DNA from: Actinomycetospora sp. TBRC 11914
GTDB lineage: Bacteria; Actinomycetota; Actinomycetes; Mycobacteriales; Pseudonocardiaceae
Direction of reading: 5' to 3'
Assembly (NCBI RefSeq): GCF_012933465.1
Contig: NZ_JABBND010000003.1
Span: 1-64,000, forward strand
Length of the DNA: 64,000 nucleotides
Positions 51,756 through 60,919 of this stretch are shown piece after piece. The notes under the pieces are model-generated. The model made no database searches. It was not told the origin of the DNA and was given only the letters and a program-made list of their open reading frames with translations. How positions within the stretch are numbered: position 1 is the first letter of the stretch; every line of letters starts with the position of its first letter. The position numbers and the translations under genes were made by a program.

Positions 51756-53162
51756 GTGGCAGCCGCAGATTCCGCTTCCCGCCGTCGCGCCACCACCGCC
51801 ACGGCTGAGCAGCCCTCCTCGCTCGCGGTGGTGCCCACCGAGGACGCGGACGCCGCCACCGCGCCGGCCCAGGCCAAGACCGCGACCAAGTCGCGCGCCA
51901 CGAAGACCGCCGGCCGCACGGCGAAGTCCGGCGCCGCGGCCAAGGGCGGGACCAAGAAGGCGCCCGCCAAGAAGGCCGGCTCCGCCGACGCCCCGGCCGA
52001 CGGCGAGGGCGGCGAGGTCGAGCTCGACGGCCCCGAGGGCGAGCTGGAGGAGGGCGCTCCCGCGGCCGAGGACCTCACCGACGAGGTCGAGGCGCTCGGC
52101 GCCGAGGTCGTCGAGGTGGTCGAGGCCACCGACGTCGAGACCGAGGAGCCTTCCGAGGAGGACAAGAAGTCCGGCGACTTCGTCTGGGACGAGGAGGAGT
52201 CCGAGGCGCTGCGCCAGGCGCGCAAGGACGCCGAGCTCACCGCCTCGGCCGACTCGGTGCGCGCCTACCTGAAGCAGATCGGCAAGGTGGCGCTGCTCAA
52301 CGCCGAGGAGGAGGTCGAGCTCGCCAAGCGGATCGAGGCCGGCCTCTACGCGGCGGAGCGCCTCCGCAAGGTCGCCGAGGCCGGGCAGGAGCTCGCGACG
52401 CAGATGCGCCGCGACCTGCGCTGGATCGTCCGCGACGGCGAGCGCGCCAAGTCCCATCTGCTCGAGGCGAACCTCCGCCTCGTCGTCTCGCTGGCCAAGC
52501 GCTACACCGGTCGCGGCATGGCGTTCCTGGACCTGATCCAGGAGGGGAACCTCGGTCTGATCCGTGCGGTCGAGAAGTTCGACTACACCAAGGGCTACAA
52601 GTTCTCCACCTACGCGACGTGGTGGATCCGCCAGGCCATCACCCGCGCCATGGCCGACCAGGCCCGCACCATCCGCATTCCGGTGCACATGGTCGAGGTC
52701 ATCAACAAGCTCGGCCGCATCCAGCGCGAGCTGCTCCAGGACCTGGGCCGCGAGCCCACCCCGGAGGAGCTCGCCAAGGAGATGGACATCACCCCGGACA
52801 AGGTGCTGGAGATCCAGCAGTACGCCCGGGAGCCCATCAGCCTCGACCAGACCATCGGCGACGAGGGCGACTCGCAGCTCGGTGACTTCATCGAGGACTC
52901 CGAGGCGGTCGTGGCCGTCGACGCGGTCTCCTTCACGCTGCTGCAGGACCAGCTGCAGTCCGTCCTCGCGACGCTCTCCGAGCGCGAGGCCGGCGTCGTC
53001 CGGCTGCGCTTCGGCCTCACCGACGGCCAGCCGCGCACCCTCGACGAGATCGGCCAGGTCTACGGCGTGACGCGCGAGCGCATCCGCCAGATCGAGTCGA
53101 AGACGATGTCGAAGCTGCGCCACCCGTCGCGCTCGCAGGTCCTGCGCGACTACCTGGACTGA
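51756..53162 (+). CDS. sigA: Principal RNA polymerase sigma factor SigA/HrdB
   Basis: A 468-residue group 1 sigma-70 factor. The N-terminal ~140 residues are Ala/Lys/Glu-rich and disordered, as in mycobacterial SigA. Region 1.2 ([20 protein letters not shown]), 2.1-2.4 ([20 protein letters not shown] through [20 protein letters not shown]), 3 and 4.2 ([20 protein letters not shown]) are complete. I prefer GTG 51756, with AAAGG six nt upstream; GTG 51717 would add 13 residues. It ends at a strong terminator. Confidence 0.96.
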   Translation: MAAADSASRRRATTATAEQPSSLAVVPTEDADAATAPAQAKTATKSRATKTAGRTAKSGAAAKGGTKKAPAKKAGSADAPADGEGGEVELDGPEGELEEGAPAAEDLTDEVEALGAEVVEVVEATDVETEEPSEEDKKSGDFVWDEEESEALRQARKDAELTASADSVRAYLKQIGKVALLNAEEEVELAKRIEAGLYAAERLRKVAEAGQELATQMRRDLRWIVRDGERAKSHLLEANLRLVVSLAKRYTGRGMAFLDLIQEGNLGLIRAVEKFDYTKGYKFSTYATWWIRQAITRAMADQARTIRIPVHMVEVINKLGRIQRELLQDLGREPTPEELAKEMDITPDKVLEIQQYAREPISLDQTIGDEGDSQLGDFIEDSEAVVAVDAVSFTLLQDQLQSVLATLSEREAGVVRLRFGLTDGQPRTLDEIGQVYGVTRERIRQIESKTMSKLRHPSRSQVLRDYLD

Positions 53163-53177
53163 GCACCTCCCGCTCCA

Positions 53178-53217
53178 CGACGACGGCCCCCGAGCTGCGG
53201 CTCGGGGGCCGTCGTCG
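53178..53217. terminator. Strong hairpin terminator after sigA
   Basis: A perfect 18-bp stem (53178-53195 with 53200-53217, arm beginning CGACGACGGCC) with a TGCG tetraloop, between the sigA stop and the convergent BrkB-family gene stop. Confidence 0.85.
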
Positions 53218-53226
53218 CCCCCCGGG

Positions 53227-54249
53227 TCAGCGGCGCCGGCGCAGCGCTCCCCCGACCGCGCCGAGCACCGCGCCGAGCCCGACGAGGCCCGCCGTGGCCC
53301 CGGCCGAGGGGCCGCGGACGACGGTGACGGCGGGCCGGACCACCACCGGCGCCGGCTCCGGGGCCGCGACCGGCTCGGTCTCGGGCGCCGTCGCCGCCCA
53401 TGCCGTGACGAGGAGCAGGAACCGCGAGACGACGTTGGCGAAGAGCAGGAGCCCGAGGATCGGGCCGAAGGCCGCCCAGGTCGGCGAGGACGTCACGGCG
53501 CCCAGGTAGACGGTCATCACCTGCTGCAGGACCACCAGCCCGCCCGCGCCGAGCACGGCCGCCCGCGCCGCGCCGCGCACCGGCACGGGCTGGCGGGGCA
53601 GCCGGGCGAGGACCCAGACGAGCACGAGCCAGTTCGCGACGAGCGTCAGCGCCAGCCCCACGACGACGACCAGGGCGTCGCCCACCGGCTCCCCCGCCAG
53701 GCCGAGGAGCTCGAGGACCCGGTCCGACAGCAGGGTGCCACCGGCCGCGATCGCGAACGAGACGGCGAGCGCGAGGCCCAGTCCGAGCATGGCGAGCAGG
53801 TCGAGCCCGTAGCGGCGGACCAGTGGTGGCGGCTCCCCGTGCTGGTCCCACTGGGCGGAGAGGGCCTCCCGCAGGTTGGTCATCCAGCCCAGGCCCGCGT
53901 AGAGGGCGATGACCAGCCCGATGATCCCGATCGCGTTGCCCTGCTCGATCGCCGTGTCCACGATCGAGTTGACCAGCGGCACGAGTGTGGACGGCACCGT
54001 CTGCGCGATCCCGGCCCGCAGTTGGGCGAGCAACTGCTCGTCGGCGAACAGCACGTGCCCGGCGACGGCGAATGCGATCATCAGCAGCGGCACGACGGCG
54101 AGCACGCTGAAGTAGGTGATGGCCGCGGCGTAGTGGTCGCCGTGCCGCTCGGTGTAGCGGACACCGGCGCGCACGAGGTGGTCCAGCCACGGGTGCCGAC
54201 CCCGCCAGACCTCCAGCCGGGTCGGCGCGTGCTCGTCCGGACCGCCCAT
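53227..54249 (-). CDS. YihY/BrkB family inner membrane protein
   Basis: A 340-residue polytopic membrane protein of the YihY/UPF0761 family: RYTERHGDHYAAAITYFSVLAVVPLLMIAFAVAG at the first helix, five further helices, the family motif GWMTNLREALSAQW, and FGPILGLLLFANVVSRFLLLVTAW near the end. The C-terminal 60 residues are low-complexity. Function unknown, earlier misnamed ribonuclease BN. Confidence 0.9.
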   Translation of the reverse strand: MGGPDEHAPTRLEVWRGRHPWLDHLVRAGVRYTERHGDHYAAAITYFSVLAVVPLLMIAFAVAGHVLFADEQLLAQLRAGIAQTVPSTLVPLVNSIVDTAIEQGNAIGIIGLVIALYAGLGWMTNLREALSAQWDQHGEPPPLVRRYGLDLLAMLGLGLALAVSFAIAAGGTLLSDRVLELLGLAGEPVGDALVVVVGLALTLVANWLVLVWVLARLPRQPVPVRGAARAAVLGAGGLVVLQQVMTVYLGAVTSSPTWAAFGPILGLLLFANVVSRFLLLVTAWAATAPETEPVAAPEPAPVVVRPAVTVVRGPSAGATAGLVGLGAVLGAVGGALRRRR

Positions 54250-54363
54250 GCCGCCCTCCTCGCCGTCGGACAGGGATCCGAGCCGCGAGGGCCGGGAGCC
54301 GCCAGGGGTCGGAGGTCCGGGACGGCGCGTCGACCGGCCCGACCGAGAGGGGTGACGACGGCG

Positions 54364-54780
54364 TCAGGGACCGTCGGCGTCGTCCCGGGGCCGGTCCGGC
54401 CGCGGCCATCGGGCCGCCGTCCCGAGGAGCGCCCGGCGCCACGGTGGGATGCCGTCGATCTCGATCTCCAGCGAGAAGCTGAGGAAGGTCCGGATGACCA
54501 CGACGAGGCCGAGGACCGCGACGTTCTCGAGCGTCGGGGCCACGGCGATCGTCCGGACGAGGTCGGCCGCGACGAGGACCTCCACCCCGAGCAGCAGCGT
54601 GCCGCCGAACGAGGCGCGCAGCGTGCGGTAGGCCCGGTGGCCCGACCGGGCGCGGACCCACACCGTCCCGGCGACGACGAGGGAGGCCACGAGGCCGACG
54701 ACCAGCAGGACGACCGCGAGGACCTCGAAGCCCTGGGCGACCCGCTCCATCGCCTCGACGAAGGTCGTCCCCGCGTGCAC
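54364..54780 (-). CDS. DUF1622 family membrane protein
   Basis: A 138-residue protein with three membrane helices (FEVLAVVLLVVGLVASLVVAG, LLLGVEVLVAADLVRTIAV, VAVLGLVVVIRTFLSFSLEIE) in the DUF1622 arrangement; the ending RTFLSFSLEIEIDG is diagnostic. Function unknown. 13 nt downstream of the next small membrane gene on the same strand. Confidence 0.85.
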   Translation of the reverse strand: MHAGTTFVEAMERVAQGFEVLAVVLLVVGLVASLVVAGTVWVRARSGHRAYRTLRASFGGTLLLGVEVLVAADLVRTIAVAPTLENVAVLGLVVVIRTFLSFSLEIEIDGIPPWRRALLGTAARWPRPDRPRDDADGP

Positions 54781-54793
54781 CTCCCGCCTCCGC

Positions 54794-55051
54794 TCAGGCT
54801 TCCTCGAGCGCCGCCCCGAGTTCCCCGATCACCCGGTGATCGCGGTCGCGGGCCAGCACGTGACCCAGACCGAGGAGACCGGCCACGGGCCAGGGGACGA
54901 GCCCGGTCGCGGCCAGACCGCCCACGGCGACGAGGAAGACGAGGCTGCCGGTGGGCGGCCAGCCCACGGGTCCGATCAGCGGGACGTCGACGATCCAGCC
55001 CCCCTCGGGCCGGTCGGGAGTGGTCGGCTCGGGTGCGGCGGACGCGTCCAT
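54794..55051 (-). CDS. Small membrane protein
   Basis: An 85-residue protein with a soluble N-terminus (WIVDVPLIGPVGWPPTGS) and two short hydrophobic segments (LVFLVAVGGLAATGLV, WPVAGLLGLGHVLA). No family recognised. ATG 55051 chosen; a longer in-frame start at 55096 adds a polar tail. Confidence 0.55.
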   Translation of the reverse strand: MDASAAPEPTTPDRPEGGWIVDVPLIGPVGWPPTGSLVFLVAVGGLAATGLVPWPVAGLLGLGHVLARDRDHRVIGELGAALEEA

Positions 55052-55157
55052 GGCCTCACAGCCAACCCGTCGGCGGCCCCCGTCGGGATCGGCCACCCGG
55101 TACCTCCGACGCGGGCCGGTGGTCCCTGGCGCCGGCCCGGGCAGGCTCCCGACCTGC

Positions 55158-55370
55158 TCAGCGACGGGGCACGGCCGGCTTCGACGAGCTCTCCCAGAGC
55201 TCCCCGCCGGTGAGGACGTAGACGAACGGCACGATCGGCACCAGCGCGAGGACCGCCCAGACGATCTTCGCGGTGCCGCTGAGCTCCGGCCGGACGATGA
55301 GGTTGAGCCAGACGAGCACGACCGCGATCGGGTGCAGGAAGCACACCAGGAGCTCGGCGATCTTCTTCAT
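55158..55370 (-). CDS. PLDc_N-type small membrane protein
   Basis: A 70-residue protein with two membrane helices around PELSGTAKIVWAVLALVPIVP, close to the phospholipase D-nuclease N-terminal (PLDc_N) pattern in which a helix-turn-helix membrane hairpin stands alone. Function unknown. Confidence 0.7.
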   Translation of the reverse strand: MKKIAELLVCFLHPIAVVLVWLNLIVRPELSGTAKIVWAVLALVPIVPFVYVLTGGELWESSSKPAVPRR

Positions 55371-55481
55371 CGACGCTGCCTCCGGGGAGGGACGACCCGG
55401 GCGACCGCCCGGGCCGTCGAGATTAGCGACGGGAGCGTGCCCGGCGCCATCCTCGGAGATCCCGGGCGGGCGGCCGCGCGG

Positions 55482-56873
55482 TCAGCGGGCGGGCAGGATG
55501 TTGCCGTTGCGGTGGAACACGTTCTCCGGGTCGTAGACGGCCTTGATGCGGGCGAGCCGGTCGTACTTCGTCCCGTAGGAGTCCCGGATGCGGTGCGCGT
55601 CGTCGGCGCCCATGCCGTTCACGTAGGCGCCGGCCCCCAGGGAGTGCGGCGCGAGCGCGTCGAACATCGCCCGGGACCAGGCCCGCTGGGAGGCCAGACC
55701 GGCCGCGTCCGCGGCGGCGCCGACGAGGAAGACGGCGAGGCGGGGCGACCGGCCGCCGCTGAAGGCCGTGGCCTCCTCCGCGACCTCGGAGTAGGCCCCG
55801 GAGAGCACGTAGAAGTGGACCACGGAGAGCGGTGAGTCCATGCCGTCGAGCCCGGCGAGGAAGGTCTCGGCCACGTCGTGGGTGAGCTCGGCGACGTAGG
55901 TCGCCTTCTCGTAGCAGTGGACGCCCCAGGCGAACGTCTCGTCGAACATCTGCTGCAGCGCCGTGTACGGCATCGGACCGACCATCTCGAACAACGGCGC
56001 GACCCCGGACCGGCACCGGTCGACGACGGCCCCGAACGAGGACTCGTCGCCGAAGCCGACGACCGCGAGCGCGATCACCAGCCGGAACCGGTGCTCCTCC
56101 GGGACGAACGGCGCCGGCGGGGCGTGGAGGGCCACGACCTGGAAGGTCACGTCGGCCGGCAGGTCGCGGATCGCCGCCCGCGCGGTGCGGAGCGCGGCCG
56201 GGCCGTCCTCCACGCCGTAGAAGAGCATGCCGACGTGCACGGTCGGCCCCACCTCGTGCAGGGCGAACTCGAAGGACGTCACGATCCCGAAGTTGCCGCC
56301 GCCACCCGTGAGGGCCCAGAAGAGGTCCGGGTTCTCGTCCTCGGCGGCCCGCAGGACGCGGCCGTCGGCGAGCACCACCCGGGCGGACAGCAGGTTGTCG
56401 ATCGTCAGCCCGTGCCGGCGGGTCAGCCATCCCATGCCACCGCCGAGGGTGAGGCCGGCGACGCCGGTGTGCCCGATCTCCCCGGCCGGGACCGCGAGCC
56501 CGTGGGCCTGGGTGGCCGCGTCGACGTCGCGCAGGAGGGCCCCACCGCCGACGACCGCGCGCCGCCGCTCCGGGTCGACCTCGACGTCGTTCATCCGGCT
56601 CAGGTCGATCACCAGCCCGCCGTCGCCGACCGAGGCGCCGGAGGTGGAGTGCGCACCGGAGCGGACCGAGATCTCCAGCGAGGCGCGCCGGGCGGCGGTC
56701 ACCGCGGTGGCGACGTCCTCGGTCGTCTCGCAGTACGCGACCGCCGCCGGGCGGCGGTCGATGTCGGCGTTCCACACCCGGCGCGCGTCGTCGTACCCCG
56801 GATCCTCCGGGGTCACGACGCTGCCGGCGATGGCGCTGCGTAGTTGGTCGAACGGAGAAACGACCTGGGTCAT
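55482..56873 (-). CDS. FAD-binding oxidoreductase, BBE-like
   Basis: A 463-residue flavoprotein of the berberine bridge enzyme/6-hydroxy-D-nicotine oxidase group. The FAD-binding PCMH domain has ISVRSGAHSTSGASVGDGGL, with the His expected to form the covalent flavin bond, and GEIGHTGVAGLTLGGGMGWL. The C-terminal BBE motif is VFHRNGNI. The usual second flavin-linking Cys (in CG..) appears absent, since the second loop reads PAGEIGHTG, suggesting a single covalent link. Substrate unknown. Confidence 0.9.
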   Translation of the reverse strand: MTQVVSPFDQLRSAIAGSVVTPEDPGYDDARRVWNADIDRRPAAVAYCETTEDVATAVTAARRASLEISVRSGAHSTSGASVGDGGLVIDLSRMNDVEVDPERRRAVVGGGALLRDVDAATQAHGLAVPAGEIGHTGVAGLTLGGGMGWLTRRHGLTIDNLLSARVVLADGRVLRAAEDENPDLFWALTGGGGNFGIVTSFEFALHEVGPTVHVGMLFYGVEDGPAALRTARAAIRDLPADVTFQVVALHAPPAPFVPEEHRFRLVIALAVVGFGDESSFGAVVDRCRSGVAPLFEMVGPMPYTALQQMFDETFAWGVHCYEKATYVAELTHDVAETFLAGLDGMDSPLSVVHFYVLSGAYSEVAEEATAFSGGRSPRLAVFLVGAAADAAGLASQRAWSRAMFDALAPHSLGAGAYVNGMGADDAHRIRDSYGTKYDRLARIKAVYDPENVFHRNGNILPAR

Positions 56874-57205
56874 GAGAAGCACTCCCCCTGGTTGCGCGTA
56901 CCACGACCGGCCTCTGCGGTCGCGGTGTCTGTGCGGCCGACCCCGCCGGCCGATGACGGAGTGCGAGCGTATGGACGGCTCACGGGGGATGAACAGGGCA
57001 TTCGCCTCGCGGGAGCAGATCCGGACCGGACCCGAGTAGCACCGAGGGTGACTACTCCCTCCGCAAGGATGAAGGTCGTCGGTGCTCGCGTCAGGGGTCG
57101 GCGACCCGGCCGCGAACCCGGTACCGGGCCGGGGCGAGCACGATGGGTGACCGTCGTCGGCCCGCCCTGCCGGCGCGCACCGGGGCGTCGCCTACCGTGG
57201 CGGGG

Positions 57206-57433
57206 GTGGAGGACTTCCTGGGCCCGGCGGGCCGCAACGAGCGGGTCCGGCCCGAGGAGCGGCGGCGCTACCAGTTCGGCCTGGGGTTCAACGTCGTCGC
57301 CGGGATCATCTGGCTGGTCATGTACATCGCGACCGGGGCCTGGTACTTCGCGGTGCTCCTCGCCGTCTGCGCCGTGATCGCGGGCCTGTCCGGCTACGCG
57401 CTCGCGGCGCTGCGCTCAGGCCCGCGGCAGTAG
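57206..57433 (+). CDS. Small two-helix membrane protein
   Basis: A 75-residue protein: charged N-terminus (GRNERVRPEERRRYQFG), then two membrane helices (FNVVAGIIWLVMYIATG and AVLLAVCAVIAGLSGYALA). No family recognised. GTG 57206 chosen because the frame before it is Arg/Pro-rich noise. Its 3' end overlaps the convergent vapC by 18 nt. Confidence 0.65.
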   Translation: MEDFLGPAGRNERVRPEERRRYQFGLGFNVVAGIIWLVMYIATGAWYFAVLLAVCAVIAGLSGYALAALRSGPRQ

Positions 57434-57847
57434 GACGAATCCTTCGCGGACCGCGGCATCCCGGAGCTGCCCGTCGAAGGCCGCGAAGGTCCGCACCCGG
57501 TCGTCGGCCGCCGCGGCGGCCCTCGCCGAGGCGAGCTGGACGGCGTCGTACGCCCGGAGCCCGTGCACGCGGCTCAGGCGCGCCGCGTCGTCGAGGACGA
57601 GGGCCACCGGGGCGACGATGCCGAACCGCGGGCGGGCACCGTGGTAGTCGGCCTCGAACTGCGCGACCAGTGCGGCCGCCGCGGAGGCGCCGAAGGCGCC
57701 GCGGCGGTGACCGCGCCAGAGCGCCGCGGGCACCTCCACGCGGGCGAGCTGCGACACGACGAGAGGAGCCCACCCACGCACGGCCTCGTGGTGGTCCTCG
57801 TCGACGTAGAGCTTCACCAGCGCGGAGGAGTCCGCGAAGGTGCTCAC
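57416..57847 (-). CDS. VapC-type PIN domain toxin ribonuclease
   Basis: A 143-residue PIN-domain protein. The Mg2+ site acidic residues appear in TFADSSALVKLYVDED near the N-terminus, RAYDAVQLASARAA in the middle and FAAFDGQLRDAA near the end. As a VapC it would cleave RNA and be held inactive by the partner. Its GTG overlaps the stop of the antitoxin gene by 4 nt, the usual vapBC order. Confidence 0.88.
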   Translation of the reverse strand: MSTFADSSALVKLYVDEDHHEAVRGWAPLVVSQLARVEVPAALWRGHRRGAFGASAAAALVAQFEADYHGARPRFGIVAPVALVLDDAARLSRVHGLRAYDAVQLASARAAAAADDRVRTFAAFDGQLRDAAVREGFVLLPRA

Positions 57848-58143
57848 CCCCGGCCTTCGGACACCAGGTCCGACATGCTGACCCCGCTGCCGGCCACCTC
57901 GCGACGCGCCTCGGCCACCGCGATCGGGTCCGGCCCGACGACCGCCGGCGTCGGCGGCGCGAGGACGCCGGCCCGGGCGAGTCGCTCGCGGAGGCCCGCC
58001 ATCTCGTCGTCGGCGGTGTCGGGGTCGACGACCGCGGTGAGGACGCGGGTCAGGTACTCGTTGAGGCTGCGTCCCTCCCGCTCCGCCACGGCCTTGACCT
58101 GCGCCACGAGCTCGTCGGGGGCCCGCCAGCTCACCTGCGCCAT
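57844..58143 (-). CDS. VapB-like ribbon-helix-helix antitoxin
   Basis: A 99-residue antitoxin. The N-terminal RHH DNA-binding domain is AQVSWRAPDELVAQVKAVAE plus REGRSLNEYLTRVL; the C-terminal part (about 40 residues) should bind the VapC. ATG 58143; an imperfect palindrome lies just upstream and is probably the autoregulatory operator. Confidence 0.85.
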   Translation of the reverse strand: MAQVSWRAPDELVAQVKAVAEREGRSLNEYLTRVLTAVVDPDTADDEMAGLRERLARAGVLAPPTPAVVGPDPIAVAEARREVAGSGVSMSDLVSEGRG

Positions 58144-58147
58144 GCCT

Positions 58148-58165
58148 GCATGCTAGCAAGCGTGC
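58148..58165. promoter_or_regulatory. Candidate vapBC operator
   Basis: GCATGCTAGCAAGCGTGC is an imperfect palindrome (6 of 7 arm bases match) immediately upstream of the antitoxin start, where RHH antitoxins typically bind. Confidence 0.45.
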
Positions 58166-58208
58166 TGTCAGGACCCCCCGCTCTTCTCCGCCTGACATGC
58201 TGTCGGTC

Positions 58209-58499
58209 ATGACCCAGCACCCCGTCGCCGACGACCTCCCCGGTCCTGACCCGGCCGCCGTCCACGAGCGCTCGGTGGCCGTCATCCGGGCGATGGACGA
58301 CGGCGACCTCGAGGCCGTCGGGGGTCTGCTCTCCGAGCTCGGGGGCCCCGAGGAGTTCGCCGCGCAGGTGGTCAGCCTCGCGAGCCTGGCGCGGCTGCTG
58401 CTCGACCAGGTGCCCCAGACCGCGCCGGAGAACGACGAGGCCCGCACGGCCGTGCTCGACGAGCTCGCCCGCGTCCTCGTCGCCGCCGAGACCCCCTGA
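58209..58499 (+). CDS. Small hypothetical protein
   Basis: A 96-residue soluble acidic protein, probably helical (RSVAVIRAMDDGDLEAVGGL, FAAQVVSLASLARLLLDQ). No family recognised. ATG 58209 chosen; an in-frame ATG at 58197 is possible. Divergent from the vapBC pair. Confidence 0.55.
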   Translation: MTQHPVADDLPGPDPAAVHERSVAVIRAMDDGDLEAVGGLLSELGGPEEFAAQVVSLASLARLLLDQVPQTAPENDEARTAVLDELARVLVAAETP

Positions 58500-58572
58500 G
58501 TCCGGGGCGCCGCGCCGTGAGCGTCGCCCCACCCTGCCAGCGGCCGTCGTCGTCGTGGGCGAAGATCGGGGG

Positions 58573-59352
58573 GTGAGCACCGCCGACGTCCTGACCCCCG
58601 GCAGCCCCGCGACGGCGGAGGACGCCGCCCTCGCCCGGGAGCTCGCCGCGGCGACCGGCGAGCTGCTGCTCGCGCTGCGCGACCGGACGCCGCCCGGGCG
58701 GGAGCGGGAGTACGCCGGCGACGCCGACGCACACGAGTACCTCACCCGCGAGCTCGCCCTCCGCCGCCCGGACGACGCCGTGCTCTCCGAGGAGGGCTCG
58801 CTCGACCCGCGGCGCCGCCACGGCGCGCACCGCCTGTGGATCGTCGACCCGCTCGACGGCTCCAGCGGGTTCGGGCGGGGCACCGACGAATGGGGCGTGC
58901 ACGTCGCGCTGGTGGTCGACGGGCGGCTGGCCGCGGGCGCGGTCGCGATCCCGGGCACCGGCGAGCTGGTGGACTCGGGCACCGTCGGTCAGGTGCCCGA
59001 CACCCCGCTGCCCGACGACGGCGAGCTGGCGGTCACCGTCAGCCGGTCCCGGCCGCCGGCCGAACTGCGGACCGTCGAGCGGGCGTTCCGGGTGCGGCTC
59101 GTGAAGCACTCCGCCGCGGGCGTGAAGACCCTCGCCGTGCTCGACGGCGAGGCCGACGTCTACCTGCACTCCGGCGGGCAGTACGAGTGGGACAACGCCG
59201 CGCCGATGGCCGTCGCGATGGCGGCGGGGCTGCGCGCCACCCGCATCGACGGCACCGAGGTCCCGTACGGCCGCGACGACCCCTACTCCCCCGACCTGCT
59301 CATCGCCCGCCCGACGGTGCACGCGGCGATGCTGGAGGCGCTGCGGCGCTGA
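58573..59352 (+). CDS. Inositol monophosphatase family / CysQ-like bisphosphate nucleotidase
   Basis: A 259-residue member of the IMPase superfamily. Motifs: VLSEEGSLDPRRR for the metal Glu, and LWIVDPLDGSSGFGRGTDEW, the PLDGSxxF variant typical of 3'(2'),5'-bisphosphate nucleotidase CysQ rather than true IMPases (PIDGTxNY). C-terminal YEWDNAAPMAVAMAAGL. Probably hydrolyses 3'-phosphoadenosine phosphates in sulfur metabolism. GTG 58573 fits family length. Confidence 0.88.
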   Translation: MSTADVLTPGSPATAEDAALARELAAATGELLLALRDRTPPGREREYAGDADAHEYLTRELALRRPDDAVLSEEGSLDPRRRHGAHRLWIVDPLDGSSGFGRGTDEWGVHVALVVDGRLAAGAVAIPGTGELVDSGTVGQVPDTPLPDDGELAVTVSRSRPPAELRTVERAFRVRLVKHSAAGVKTLAVLDGEADVYLHSGGQYEWDNAAPMAVAMAAGLRATRIDGTEVPYGRDDPYSPDLLIARPTVHAAMLEALRR

Positions 59353-59358
59353 GGCTCG

Positions 59359-59829
59359 TCAGTGGCGCCGCGCCGACACCAGCTCCTCCAGGACCTCGAC
59401 GACCTCGTCGGCGTCGGCGACCCGGCGGTGGCCGTCGTCGTCGGGGTCCTCGTCGTCGTCGACGAGCACCCCGACGTCGGACGCGCCGAGCCCCTCGAGC
59501 GACTCCGGGTCGACGTCGATCACCAGGGCGACCCCGCCCACCTCGCGGCGCAGCGCGGCCAGGTCCCCGGGCCCGCACATCCGCAGCCCGCCCTTGGAAC
59601 CCGAGAGGAACATCAGCTCGGACACTTCGTCGGCCGGGCGGCGGGAGACCACGGCCACCGTCGTACCCGGCAGCGCCAGCAGCACGTTGAGCGCCTCCGA
59701 CGACTGCTGCACGGCGCGGTCCTCGCCGTCGGGCGACAGCGCGCCGTCGAACCCGCACGCGACCAGCAGCGTCGGAGCCTCGCCCAGCGACGCCATGTCC
59801 GCGAGCAGCTCCTCGAGATCGGTCTCCAC
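59359..59829 (-). CDS. Small HAD-like (trehalose-phosphatase-like) protein lacking the nucleophile
   Basis: A 156-residue protein resembling the N-terminal half of trehalose-6-phosphate phosphatases/HAD proteins: TLLVACGFDGALSPDGEDRA aligns with the LLDFDGTLAP loop, and TTVAVVSRRPADEVSELMFL with motif II. The first Asp of the DxD motif, the HAD nucleophile, is Gly here, so it is likely not a phosphatase. GTG 59829 has GGGAGG upstream. Possibly a regulatory or scaffold protein. Confidence 0.7.
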   Translation of the reverse strand: METDLEELLADMASLGEAPTLLVACGFDGALSPDGEDRAVQQSSEALNVLLALPGTTVAVVSRRPADEVSELMFLSGSKGGLRMCGPGDLAALRREVGGVALVIDVDPESLEGLGASDVGVLVDDDEDPDDDGHRRVADADEVVEVLEELVSARRH

Positions 59830-59937
59830 GCCGCCTCCCGGTCCGTGATCGTCCCGGCGCGGACGCTGCCACGCCCCGGCCCCGCGGACCAAGATCTGCG
59901 GGCCGGGTGCAGGGTCTGCCCGCCATCGGGGTACGCC

Positions 59938-60888
59938 ATGACCATGACGTCTTCCCCCTCGCTCCCCACCGGCCTGTGCCTCGGCGGCAACGTCTTCGGC
60001 TGGACCGCGGACGAATCGACCTCCTTCGACCTGCTCGACGCGTTCGTCGACGCCGGCGGGCGGATGATCGACACGGCGGACAGCTACATGGCCCGCGCCG
60101 AGGGACTCTCCGGCGGCGAGTCCGAGACCGTGATCGGGCGGTGGCTCGCGCGGCGCGGCCGGCGCGACGACGTCGTGGTCGCGACGAAGGTCGGGTCGTG
60201 GGCCGAGCGCAAGGGCCTCGGCCCGGACAACATCAAGGCCGCCTGCGACGACTCGCTGCGCCGCCTGCAGACCGACCACATCGACCTCTACTACGCCCAC
60301 CGCGACGACCTCGACACCCCGCAGGAGGACACGCTCGCCGCGTTCGACGAGCTCGTCCGCGCCGGGAAGGTCCGCGCGATCGGGGCGTCCAACTTCGAGG
60401 CCGACCGGCTGGCGAGCGCGCTGGAGATCTCCGACAAGCACGACCTGGCGCGGTTCGCGGCCGTGCAGCCGCACTACAACCTCGTCGAGCGCGCGTACGA
60501 GGCCGAGCAGGCGCCGGTGGTCGAGCGCGAGGGCCTCGTCTGCTACCCGTACTTCGGGCTCGCGAAGGGCTTCCTGACGGGGAAGTACCGGCCGGAGGGC
60601 GGCGACGTCGACACCGGCGCCGCGAGCGGCGCCATGGCGAACGCCCGCGCCGAGGGGGCCCGCAGCTACCTCGACGACCGCGGCGAGGCGCTGCTCGGCG
60701 TCCTCGACGAGATCGCCGCTGCCCACGACGTCCCGGTCGCGGCGGTGTCCCTGGCGTGGCTGGCGGCGCAGCGCACGGTCGCGGCGCCCATCGCGAGCGC
60801 GCGCACCCTGACGCAGCTGCACGAGATCCTGCCGGCGCTGCAGCTGGAGCTCTCCGACGACGAGCTGGGCGCGCTCACCCGCTCGTGA
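59938..60888 (+). CDS. Aldo/keto reductase
   Basis: A 316-residue AKR with the (alpha/beta)8 catalytic residues: Asp/Tyr in MIDTADSYM, Lys in VVVATKVGSW, and His in LYYAHRDDLDTP; NADPH-binding region near the end (APIASARTLTQLHEIL). Substrate unknown. The ATG at 59938 is one of two closely spaced ATGs (the next in frame is 6 nt downstream). Confidence 0.93.
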   Translation: MTMTSSPSLPTGLCLGGNVFGWTADESTSFDLLDAFVDAGGRMIDTADSYMARAEGLSGGESETVIGRWLARRGRRDDVVVATKVGSWAERKGLGPDNIKAACDDSLRRLQTDHIDLYYAHRDDLDTPQEDTLAAFDELVRAGKVRAIGASNFEADRLASALEISDKHDLARFAAVQPHYNLVERAYEAEQAPVVEREGLVCYPYFGLAKGFLTGKYRPEGGDVDTGAASGAMANARAEGARSYLDDRGEALLGVLDEIAAAHDVPVAAVSLAWLAAQRTVAAPIASARTLTQLHEILPALQLELSDDELGALTRS

Positions 60889-60919
60889 CCGTCGGAGCGC
60901 GACGCCTTGCCGCGGGGGA

